64,000 nt of DNA from CAZABP01 sp964483245 (GTDB taxonomy: Bacteria > Planctomycetota > UBA1135 > UBA2386): NCBI GenBank assembly GCA_964483245.1, contig CAZABP010000024.1, positions 8,383 through 72,382 of the forward strand, read 5' to 3'. This document shows positions 1 to 7,178 of the stretch, piece by piece. Numbering within the stretch: the stretch's first letter is position 1; every line of letters begins with the position of its first letter. The translations under genes were made by a program, and so were the position numbers. The notes below the pieces were generated by a model. The model was not told where the DNA came from, searched no databases, and saw only the letters and a list, made by a program, of their open reading frames with translations.

Positions 1-67
1 CCTGCAGCAGCACCTGATCGGCGGGGAGATCGTGCGGGAGCAGTTGATCGTGGAGCGGCGGTTGTGA
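1..67 (+). CDS. C-terminal end of a truncated gene
   Basis: An open frame enters from the left edge (codons from base 2) and stops at TGA 65-67, giving the tail LQQHLIGGEIVREQLIVERRL. The pattern (a leucine-rich helix, G-E, then a strand ending in basic residues) resembles the end of LacI-type or other substrate-binding regulators, but 21 residues are too few to assign a family. The gene converges on the deacetylase fusion gene. A real coding tail is likely because the next feature starts only about 40 bases away. Confidence 0.35.
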   Translation, partial: LQQHLIGGEIVREQLIVERRL

Positions 68-70
68 TGG

Positions 71-86
71 CGGGCTGCTGAGCCCG
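71..86. terminator. Short GC hairpin between convergent genes
   Basis: CGGGCT (71-76) and AGCCCG (81-86) form a 6-bp stem with a 4-nt loop, between the 3' ends of two convergent genes. There is no T-tract on either side, so a terminator role is inferred mainly from position. Confidence 0.3.
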
Positions 87-106
87 GCCGAGGCCGCGTC
101 GCGAGT

Positions 107-1882
107 TCAGTGACTCCCCGCCGCCAACCCCTCGAAGAACGCGCGCGCGTTCTCGCCGAGCGAGACGCTGCGGTAGCCCCCTTCCTGCACGACCAGCGTC
201 GGCAGGCGCAGGCGTCCGATCGAGCGGCCGTTCTCGAAGAAGTCCTGGAACCGCAGCGACCAGGTACCGGTCGGGTCCTTCGCCGCTGTGTCGAAGCCGG
301 CGGCGACGACCAACATCCGTGGTGCGAACTCGGTGATCCGCTGCAGCGCCTGCTGCAGTGCCGCCGCGTATGCCCCAGGCGCCAGCTGCTCCGGCAGCGG
401 GAGGTTCAGGTTGGCACCGGCACCGGCTCCTCCACCACGCTCCTCGGCGAACCCGCTGAAGAACGGATACGCGATCGCCGGCTCGCCGTGGATCGACACG
501 GTCAGCACGTCCCCGCGTTCCCAGAAGATCTCCTGCTGGCCGTTGCCGTGGTGGTAGTCGATGTCCAGGACCGCAACCTTGCCGTCGCGCGCGAACTGCT
601 GCGCCGCGATCGCGGCATTGTTGAAGTAGCAGAACCCGCCGAACACGCGCCGCTCGGCGTGGTGTCCCGGCGGGCGCACCAGCGCATATGCGAGCTGCCG
701 TTCGCCGCGCTGCAGCACCCCCGCCGCGGTCAGCGTGCAGTCGACGGCACGCCGCGCGGCGAGCCAGGCGTTCGCGGTCAGCGGCGTGAACGTGTCGATG
801 CAGTAGTAGCCGGCGCAGTACGCGAGATCGCGCGGCGGCCGCGCATGGTTGCGCAGCGGGAACACGTACGGATAGATCGCGCGATCGGGCGGGATCTGCG
901 CGCAGACGTTGCGCAGGAACTCGACCAGCGCCTCGTCGTGCACGGCGAGGATCGCCGCGTCGGGATGCTCCTGCGGCTCGCGTTGCGAGAACAGCCCGGT
1001 CGGCAGGATCCCGCCGAGCAGCGCCGCGACGCGCACCGGCGACTCGACGTAACCGCGCTCACGCCGGTGGTGGATCTGGTGGCGATCGTTGACGACGAGC
1101 GCGATGCAGTCACGCGCAGTCAGCACGGCCGGGGGCGCAGCCGCGCGCGCCGGCGTCGTGTAGCGCGGCGCGCGCAGCCGGACCGGATCGTCGTGGATCG
1201 AGTCGAGCACGGCGGCGACGTACTCCGCGTCGACGATGCCGGAGTACTTGCGCGTCAGGATCGCGTGCACGATCGACTTCAGCTCGGAGCTCGGCAGCGG
1301 TCGCCCGGAGCCGAGATCGTCGAACACCAGGTGCGGCATGTCCCGCTGGCCTGGCCGCAGCGGCCGCTCGTAGTCGGTGCCGACGATCGGGCGCGCACCG
1401 AACCGCTCGTAGAATCGCAACCGCGCCGCGTTGGAACGCGCGTACTCCGGCTGGCTGCAGGCGGCCGGATCGTCCGGCAGGCACTCGAAGAACAGCCCGA
1501 TGCAGCCGAGCTCGCGCACGGCGTCGCGGACGTGCTCGTACAGCGCTCCGCCGATCCCGGAGCTGCCGCGCGCACGCGTGACCGCGAGGTAGTCGAGGTA
1601 CGCAAACCGCTGATCCGGCGCGTGCAGGATCAGCGCGAAGCCGCGGTGCGTGCCACGCAGGTCTTCGGCCAGGAACAGCAGTGCCCGGAAGCCATGGCCG
1701 AACGGATCGCGCAGGCGGTCCGGGATCGCGTCGATCTCCGCCTTCGGGATGCCAGGAAGCCGGTCCTGCAGGGTCTTCAGGACCAGCGTCAGATCGCGCC
1801 GGTCGGCGTCGGTCACGATTTCGCCGAGGCGCCGGATGCGGAACACGCGCCGCACTGGAGCCGGCGCGGCGCGCCGGCGCAA
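107..1882 (-). CDS. GNAT acetyltransferase-histone deacetylase fusion
   Basis: The 591-residue protein has two enzyme modules. Residues ~15-190 look like a GNAT N-acetyltransferase, with an acetyl-CoA-binding loop near residues 105-113 (RGSSGIGGA) followed by a helix, and an NAARLRFYERFGA segment near 151-163. Residues ~258-590 are an arginase-fold histone deacetylase/acetylpolyamine amidohydrolase domain. They contain RPPGHHA (catalytic His pair ~407-408), DIDYHHGNG (zinc ligands Asp442 and His444), GFDTAAKDP (zinc ligand Asp531) and EGGY (Tyr570), so the deacetylase appears intact. The listed start is TTG, 5 bases after the stop of the upstream glycosyltransferase gene; an in-frame GTG 12 codons later is an alternative. 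The substrate (protein lysine, polyamine or sugar amine) cannot be read from sequence. Confidence 0.87.
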   Translation of the reverse strand: MRRRAAPAPVRRVFRIRRLGEIVTDADRRDLTLVLKTLQDRLPGIPKAEIDAIPDRLRDPFGHGFRALLFLAEDLRGTHRGFALILHAPDQRFAYLDYLAVTRARGSSGIGGALYEHVRDAVRELGCIGLFFECLPDDPAACSQPEYARSNAARLRFYERFGARPIVGTDYERPLRPGQRDMPHLVFDDLGSGRPLPSSELKSIVHAILTRKYSGIVDAEYVAAVLDSIHDDPVRLRAPRYTTPARAAAPPAVLTARDCIALVVNDRHQIHHRRERGYVESPVRVAALLGGILPTGLFSQREPQEHPDAAILAVHDEALVEFLRNVCAQIPPDRAIYPYVFPLRNHARPPRDLAYCAGYYCIDTFTPLTANAWLAARRAVDCTLTAAGVLQRGERQLAYALVRPPGHHAERRVFGGFCYFNNAAIAAQQFARDGKVAVLDIDYHHGNGQQEIFWERGDVLTVSIHGEPAIAYPFFSGFAEERGGGAGAGANLNLPLPEQLAPGAYAAALQQALQRITEFAPRMLVVAAGFDTAAKDPTGTWSLRFQDFFENGRSIGRLRLPTLVVQEGGYRSVSLGENARAFFEGLAAGSH

Positions 1883-1887
1883 GCAGG

Positions 1888-2751
1888 TCAGCGCGGCAAC
1901 CGCGCGCGCAGCCAGAGCTTCCAGTACGGGACCCCGCCGGCACCGAGCGTGCGCGCTTCACGCAGCCACGCGCGTGCGGCGGCGTGATCCCCGGCGCGCA
2001 ACTCGTCGTAGGCGAGATCGACGCGCGCCTGGGCGCGGCGCCGCGCGAACTGGCGCAGCTGCGCCGGATCCGCGTCCGCGGCGGTGAGCTTCTCGGCGAT
2101 GCGGTCGAGTCCGCGCACGAACCGGCGGTTGTCCCCGAGCGAGCCGGCGTGGCGGCGGTACTCGAGCAGCGGTTCGCCGACGTAGGCGATCGGTCCGAGG
2201 CGCGCCAACCGCAGCCACAGGTCGTAGTCCTCGACGGCGAACAGCTCCGGGGCCGGATCGAACCCGCCGGCGCGCGTGAACGCATCGCGGCGCACGACCG
2301 CACTGCTGGCGACGACCGGGTTCTGTGCCAGCAGATCCGCGTAGCGCAGCCGCGCGGGGACGACGCGGCGCTCGTTGCAGCGGCCGGCGCGCGCGCCGTC
2401 CCGGACGAGGAACGCGTCACAGCAGCAGGCGACGACTGCCGGATCCGCAAAGGCCGGGAGCTGCGCCGACAGCTTGCCCGGCAGCCAGCGATCATCGGCG
2501 TCGAGGAACGCCAGCAGCGGCGCGTGCGTCGCGGCGACGCCGAAGTTGCGCGCCGCCGCCGGGCCGGCGTTCGGCTGCCGCAGCACGCGCGCGCCGGCCG
2601 CCTGTGCTGCGTGCGCGGTGCCGTCGGTCGATCCATCGTCGACGACGACGAGGTCGATCGCAGCATGCGTCTGCGCGCGCACCGATGCCACCGTGCCGGC
2701 GATCCACGGTTCCGCCTGGTACGCCGGGATCACGACGGCGACGTCGGTCAT
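1888..2751 (-). CDS. Family 2 glycosyltransferase
   Basis: The 287-residue protein has a GT-A fold. The N-terminus VAVVIPAYQAEPWI and the VVVDDGSTDGT nucleotide-binding strand are typical of GT2. The LAFLDADDRW segment carries the DxD metal-binding motif, and VEDYDLWLRLA is the usual GT2 acceptor-side ED motif. No membrane segment is visible, so it likely works at the inner face of the membrane. The ATG overlaps the stop of the flippase-like gene by 4 bases (ATGA), and the deacetylase fusion follows 5 bases downstream. This suggests a surface polysaccharide or glycoconjugate operon. Donor and acceptor are unknown. Confidence 0.9.
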   Translation of the reverse strand: MTDVAVVIPAYQAEPWIAGTVASVRAQTHAAIDLVVVDDGSTDGTAHAAQAAGARVLRQPNAGPAAARNFGVAATHAPLLAFLDADDRWLPGKLSAQLPAFADPAVVACCCDAFLVRDGARAGRCNERRVVPARLRYADLLAQNPVVASSAVVRRDAFTRAGGFDPAPELFAVEDYDLWLRLARLGPIAYVGEPLLEYRRHAGSLGDNRRFVRGLDRIAEKLTAADADPAQLRQFARRRAQARVDLAYDELRAGDHAAARAWLREARTLGAGGVPYWKLWLRARLPR

Positions 2752-4136
2752 CGCCGGCGCCCGCGCAGTTTCTCGCCGATCGCCGCGCCGATTTCGCGCA
2801 CGTAGCGCAGATCCCCGCGCTGCGGCACGAGGCAGTGCAGGATCGGTGCACCGCCGGTACGCCGGTACACGACCAGCGTGTAGGCCGCGGATGCGAGGTA
2901 TGCGATCGAGGAGGCCCGCGCGGCGCCGAACGCGCCGTCGCTCGGGATCCACAGCACGTCGAGCGTGACCATCGTGACCAGCACGATCGAGCAGGCCACG
3001 ATGCAGTGGTTCAGATGCCCGCGGGCGGCGAGGTGGTTCTGCAGGATCTTGGCGACCGTGAACGCGACGGTCCCGGGCAGCAGCCACGCCAGCGCGCCGA
3101 GCACGCGTTCGCGCCACAGCAGATCCCAGTGCTGTGGGATCCACAGCGACATGAACGGATCGACCAGCAGCCAGACGCACGCCCCGCCGACGACGGCGGT
3201 CACGAACAGCAGCCGCGACAGCAGCGGCGTGAGCCGCAGCGCTTCGGCTTCGCTCTCGCCGGCGACGCGGCTGAAGAACAGGTCGCGCATCGCCTCGGGG
3301 AAGTGCCAGACGAGCTGCGCGAACGACATCGCCTGCCCATAGAACGCGACCTCGGCGAATTGCAGGTTCTTGAGCTCGGGGCCCTCGTGCAGCGCGCCGA
3401 TCAGGAACAGCGCGCCGACCAGGTAGATGTCGATGCGGTGGTTCAGGTACGTGAGGACCGACGTCAGGTTCGCGCGCCAACCGAACCGCAGCAGGTCGCG
3501 GAACACCGGCGCGGAGTAGTGCGGCCGGAACGGCACGCTGCCGCGCGACAGCCACAGCGCGAGCCCGAATGCCACGCAAGCAGTGAGCAGCCGCCCGAAC
3601 GCGGTGCTCGCCGGGCCGTTGCCGGCAGTCGCGAAGAACAGCAGGAAGAACAGCGGCAGATACGTGACCGAACCGCCGAGCTGCACCAGGTTGTAGTCGC
3701 GGATCCGGTCCTGGCAGAGCTGGATGCTGTTCAGATAGCTCGCGCCGAGCAGGAACGGCACGCACAGGCAGATCGGCACGACGAGCTCCGGCGCGAAACT
3801 CCACTCCGGTTTCACCCACGGACCGATCAGCTGGCTCGCGCCGATCCCGAGCAACGCGATCGCCGTCCCCCACCACAGCGCGACGGCGCTGACGGTGCCG
3901 GCGACCGCCGGCAGTGCGTGCAGCCCGCGGCGCAGGTGGTAGACCAGGGACGTCGCGAGCCCGAGGTTTGCGATCGCCATCAACACGAACGGCAGCGTGC
4001 CGAGCATGTCGATGACCCCCTTCGTCGAAGGATCGGCCTCGAACAGCTTGGTGACGATCAGCCCGGCGCCCTTCTCGACGACGACGATCGCGACGTGGAC
4101 GAAGAACGTCAGCACCACCCAGCGGCGGAACCTCAC
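2748..4136 (-). CDS. Polysaccharide flippase-like membrane protein (MOP superfamily)
   Basis: The 462-residue protein has about 12-14 hydrophobic segments across its length and a short basic C-terminus (KLRGRRR). The start MRFRRWVVLTFFVHVAIVVV, the LFEADPSTKGVIDML loop and the overall layout match Wzx-type lipid-linked oligosaccharide flippases and related MurJ/MATE-fold proteins. Its stop overlaps the ATG of the downstream GT2 gene (ATGA), which supports a shared role in exporting a glycan. It lies 48 bases downstream of the HDOD gene on the same strand. A flippase call is family-level inference; a polysaccharide polymerase is less likely because no large periplasmic loop is seen. Confidence 0.8.
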   Translation of the reverse strand: MRFRRWVVLTFFVHVAIVVVEKGAGLIVTKLFEADPSTKGVIDMLGTLPFVLMAIANLGLATSLVYHLRRGLHALPAVAGTVSAVALWWGTAIALLGIGASQLIGPWVKPEWSFAPELVVPICLCVPFLLGASYLNSIQLCQDRIRDYNLVQLGGSVTYLPLFFLLFFATAGNGPASTAFGRLLTACVAFGLALWLSRGSVPFRPHYSAPVFRDLLRFGWRANLTSVLTYLNHRIDIYLVGALFLIGALHEGPELKNLQFAEVAFYGQAMSFAQLVWHFPEAMRDLFFSRVAGESEAEALRLTPLLSRLLFVTAVVGGACVWLLVDPFMSLWIPQHWDLLWRERVLGALAWLLPGTVAFTVAKILQNHLAARGHLNHCIVACSIVLVTMVTLDVLWIPSDGAFGAARASSIAYLASAAYTLVVYRRTGGAPILHCLVPQRGDLRYVREIGAAIGEKLRGRRR

Positions 4137-4184
4137 GTCACGCCGCTCCGCTGCGAGGCTCGCGCCGGTCGTGCCGGTGGCGCG

Positions 4185-5057
4185 CTACCAGGGCAGCCCG
4201 GCTGCCTCGTAGTCCTCCTGGATCTGCGGCAGCAGGTCTTCGACGCGTTGCGGCTCGAGTCCGACCTGCTCGTAGACCTCCGGCGCGAGCGCTGGCGACG
4301 GCAGACCCTGCGTGGACGGGTGACCAGCGCTCCAGGCGAGGTGGTCGGCGAGGTGGACGAGCGACGACAGCGAACGGTGGAACGGATCCTTGGCCGGCGA
4401 GTGATGGTAGCGGATCGCGATCGTCAGATCCTCGGGCAGGAACCACTTGATCGCGAGCACGCTGCCGACGTCGGCGTGCGTGAAGCCGAGCCCCTGGTTC
4501 TCGAGTTCGAGCTCCGGACGGCCGCTCGCGGCCGCTTCGGCGAGGATCGGTAGATACTTCGAGCCCATCTTCTCGACCAGGATGATCTTGCCGATGTCGT
4601 GCAGCAGACCGGCGATGTAGATGTCTTCGGCGTGCGAGCCGGCGAAGCGCGGCGATTCGCCGCCGAGCACGCGCGCGGCGACGCCGGTGAAGATCGAGTG
4701 CTTCCAGAACCCGAGCGGGTCGAAGTGCTGCAGCTTGTCGCGGTTGCGGCCGAACACGCTGAAGACGGCCGCCTTGAGCGCGACCTTCTTCGTCATGTTG
4801 AAGCCCATGATCGAGACCGCGAGGTTGACCGAGCTGACGCGGACCTGCAGGCCGTAGTACGCGGAGTTGACCAGGCGCAGGATGTTGGTCGAGACCGCTG
4901 GGTCGGTGCCGATCACCCGCGCGACGTCGTCGGCCGACGAGTCCGGGTTGGCCATGACCTCGTTCAGCTTGACGAGGACCTGCGGCAGCGTCGGCAGCTC
5001 CAGCGTCTTGTTGACGAGGTTCAGGATCGAAGTCGACTTCGTCTGCGTGTCGGTCAT
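4185..5057 (-). CDS. HDOD domain signalling protein
   Basis: The 290-residue protein starts at ATG 5057. The region ELPTLPQVLVKLNEVMANPDS followed by DVARVIGTDPAVSTNILRLVNSAYYG is the hallmark N-terminal HDOD segment (PF08668). LLHDIGKIIL retains an HD pair, and RYHHSP occurs later. HDOD proteins are non-catalytic or weakly catalytic relatives of HD-GYP phosphodiesterases, used in signal transduction and often tied to surface behaviour or stress. There is no attached receiver or GGDEF domain. It is transcribed toward the flippase/GT2 operon and divergently from the sugar transferase gene. The TAG stop follows GLPW. Confidence 0.92.
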   Translation of the reverse strand: MTDTQTKSTSILNLVNKTLELPTLPQVLVKLNEVMANPDSSADDVARVIGTDPAVSTNILRLVNSAYYGLQVRVSSVNLAVSIMGFNMTKKVALKAAVFSVFGRNRDKLQHFDPLGFWKHSIFTGVAARVLGGESPRFAGSHAEDIYIAGLLHDIGKIILVEKMGSKYLPILAEAAASGRPELELENQGLGFTHADVGSVLAIKWFLPEDLTIAIRYHHSPAKDPFHRSLSSLVHLADHLAWSAGHPSTQGLPSPALAPEVYEQVGLEPQRVEDLLPQIQEDYEAAGLPW

Positions 5058-5147
5058 GACGCTCTTTGGGTCGGGTCCGTGTCTCCTATCGAGATCCCCA
5101 TGCCGCCGGCTTGAGATCGCCGGAGACCGGGCCAAGATCCGCGGCCG

Positions 5148-6329
5148 GTGGACGTCCTGTTCCTGGCGCAGCGCGTGCCGTATCCGCCCGATCGCGGCGA
5201 CCGGATCACGACCTGGCACTTCGTGCGGCACTACGCGGAGCGCGGAGATCGCGTCCGGATCGGGGCTTTCGCCGAATCGGCGCGGGACCGGGAGGCGGCG
5301 GCGGAGCTGGCGCGGCGGGTCGGGGCCGAAGTCTGCGCCGTGCCGATCTCGCGGCGCTGGCGGCGGTTGGCGAGCCTGCGCGGGCTGCTGTCCGGGCAGG
5401 CGCTGACGCTGCCGTTCTTCTGGTCGGGGCGGCTCGCGCGGCAGGTCTCGCAATGGGCCGCTGCGGCGCCGCCCGACCTCGTGCACGTCTACTCGTCGTC
5501 GATGGCGCAGTACGCGCTCGGCCTGCGGGGGGCGCGGCGGTTGATGCAATTCGCCGAGCTGGATTCGGACAAGTGGGCGCAGTTCGCCGCGGCGCGGAGG
5601 GGAGTCGCGCGCTGGATCTATGCGCGGGAGGCGGCGCGGCTGCTGCGCTTCGAGCGGCGGGTCGCGCATGAGTTCGACTGGTCGTGCGTCGTGTCGGAGG
5701 CAGAGCGCGAGCTGTTCCGCCAGCGGATTCCGGACGTGGATCCGCAGGTGCTGCCCAACGGCGTCGACGTCGAGCAGTTCGCGAGCCGCGGGGATGCGCA
5801 GCGGGATCCGCATGCGGTCGTGTTCACCGGCGTCATGGACTACGAGCCGAACGTCGACGGTGTGCTGTGGTTCGTGCGCGAGTGCTGGCCGGCGGTGCGT
5901 GCGCGCGTGCCGGATGCGAGGCTGTTCGTCGTCGGCAGCCAACCGGTCGCGGCGATCCGGAACCTCGCGCGGGACGACATCGTCGTGACCGGACGCGTCG
6001 CCGCGACGCCGGAGTGGTTCGATCGTGCAGCCGTCGCGATCGCACCGCTGCGTCTCGCGCGTGGCGTGCAGAACAAGGTGCTCGAAGCGCTCAGCATGGG
6101 GCTGCCGGTCGTCGCGACGTCGCCGGCCGCGCGCGGCCTGGGAGCCACGCCGGGTGAGTTCCTGCGCAGTGCCGACGGCGCGCAGGAGTTCGCCGGCGCC
6201 GTGGCCGCGCTGCTGCAGGATCCGGCGCGCGCGCGTTCGCTCGGGCTCGCCGCCGCGGCCTACGTGCGCGCGCACTGGCGCTGGGAGGATGTGTTCCGCC
6301 GCCTGGACGCGCTGCTCGCGCGCCCCTGA
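5148..6329 (+). CDS. GT4-like sugar transferase, PEP-CTERM/exosortase-associated type
   Basis: The 393-residue protein starts at GTG 5148. It has a GT-B layout. The N-terminal domain carries QRVPYPPDRGDRIT, a VHVYSSSMAQYAL segment and FAELDSDKWAQFA. The C-terminal domain has VFTGVMDYEPNVDGVLWF, and ALSMGLPVVATSPAARGL as the GT4 nucleotide-sugar site. This motif set matches the TIGR03087 group of sugar transferases usually found in exosortase/PEP-CTERM exopolysaccharide loci. No exosortase gene lies in this window. The gene is divergent from the HDOD gene with about 90 bases between them and converges on tonB, with a GGGGTC palindrome between the 3' ends. Confidence 0.85.
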   Translation: MDVLFLAQRVPYPPDRGDRITTWHFVRHYAERGDRVRIGAFAESARDREAAAELARRVGAEVCAVPISRRWRRLASLRGLLSGQALTLPFFWSGRLARQVSQWAAAAPPDLVHVYSSSMAQYALGLRGARRLMQFAELDSDKWAQFAAARRGVARWIYAREAARLLRFERRVAHEFDWSCVVSEAERELFRQRIPDVDPQVLPNGVDVEQFASRGDAQRDPHAVVFTGVMDYEPNVDGVLWFVRECWPAVRARVPDARLFVVGSQPVAAIRNLARDDIVVTGRVAATPEWFDRAAVAIAPLRLARGVQNKVLEALSMGLPVVATSPAARGLGATPGEFLRSADGAQEFAGAVAALLQDPARARSLGLAAAAYVRAHWRWEDVFRRLDALLARP

Positions 6330-6346
6330 CAGATTGGCGCGACCAA

Positions 6347-6361
6347 AGGGGTCAGACCCCT
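6347..6361. repeat. REP-like palindrome AGGGGTCAGACCCCT
   Basis: A perfect 15-base inverted repeat (AGGGGTC-A-GACCCCT) lies in the 77-base space between the convergent 3' ends of the sugar transferase and tonB genes. The same 13-base core recurs at two other loci in the window. It could fold into a 7-bp stem and so may also help termination, but no T-tract follows. Confidence 0.8.
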
Positions 6362-6406
6362 AGGGTTTGGCTCGGCCTCGCCTGCGAAGCATTTGCGAAA
6401 CGACTT

Positions 6407-7084
6407 CTAGGGTTTCAGGTGGAACTCGACCGGGATCTCCAGGCGATCGGCGCGCAGCTCGGCGCCCTGGTGCGCGGGGCGGAACTGCCACGCGCGGACG
6501 GCGCGCAGCGCGGCGCGGTCGAGCAGGTCGTGGCCGGACGAGCGTGCGACCGCGATCGCGGCGACGCGGCCATCGGTGCCGACCGACACGTCGAGCAACA
6601 CGGTCCCTTCCATGCGCAACCGGATCGCGCGCGCGGGGTACTCGGGTGGCTGGTTGCGGTCGTCGAGCGCGGCAGCCGGCACGAACGGCAGCGCGGGCGC
6701 CGGTGCAGATTCTGCAACGCTGTCCGATTCGTTCGGGTCTGCTTCGGCGGCCGGCACGACGGACGCGGTCCATGCTTCATCGGCCGGCTGCGCGCGCAGT
6801 TGCGGTTCTGCCGGCGCACGCGGCGCGGGTGCATCCGGCCGCCACGCCTCTTCGAGCAGCTCGGGGAACGGCTGCAACTCGACGAGCGCCTCCACCTCTT
6901 CGCGCAACGGCTCCACCTGCGCCGCGCGCGGCGGCGGCAGGGCGACGCTCGGCTGCGCCGGTTCGACCGCACAGTGCGCGACGACGAGTGGAGGGCGTGC
7001 GCCTGCCGCCACGACCCAGCACCCCAGCGTCACGGCAGCAACACCGTGTAGCAGCAGTGAGACAGCGAGGGTCGACGGGCGCAT
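6407..7084 (-). CDS. tonB: TonB family energy transducer
   Basis: The 225-residue protein has one N-terminal hydrophobic anchor (SLLLHGVAAVTLGCWVVAAG), then a Pro/Ala/Glu-rich periplasmic spacer of about 120 residues. The C-terminal TonB domain follows: PPEYPARAIRLRMEGTVLL, then VGTDGRVAAIAVARSSG, then a final helix and AVRAWQFRPA. TonB couples inner-membrane proton motive force to outer-membrane receptors. No exbB/exbD genes lie nearby. It is divergent from the TonB-dependent receptor with 94 bases between starts, which points to shared regulation and a dedicated pair. Confidence 0.9.
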   Translation of the reverse strand: MRPSTLAVSLLLHGVAAVTLGCWVVAAGARPPLVVAHCAVEPAQPSVALPPPRAAQVEPLREEVEALVELQPFPELLEEAWRPDAPAPRAPAEPQLRAQPADEAWTASVVPAAEADPNESDSVAESAPAPALPFVPAAALDDRNQPPEYPARAIRLRMEGTVLLDVSVGTDGRVAAIAVARSSGHDLLDRAALRAVRAWQFRPAHQGAELRADRLEIPVEFHLKP

Positions 7085-7178
7085 CGGGCGGGCGAAGAGT
7101 TTCGGGATTCTGCCTGAACGGATGTCCGAGCGCTCCGTTCACGCGGCCCCAAGCCCCCGGACCCCCCTCGCTGCGCCC

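Noticed and set aside
2325..4553. 742-codon open frame on the + strand
   Set aside because: It runs antisense to the GT2, flippase and HDOD genes, which have clear family motifs; the product is low-complexity Arg/Gln/Asp.
6576..7178. Upstream extension of the TonB-dependent receptor
   Set aside because: The frame stays open through the antisense tonB gene, but the signal peptide begins at ATG 7179.
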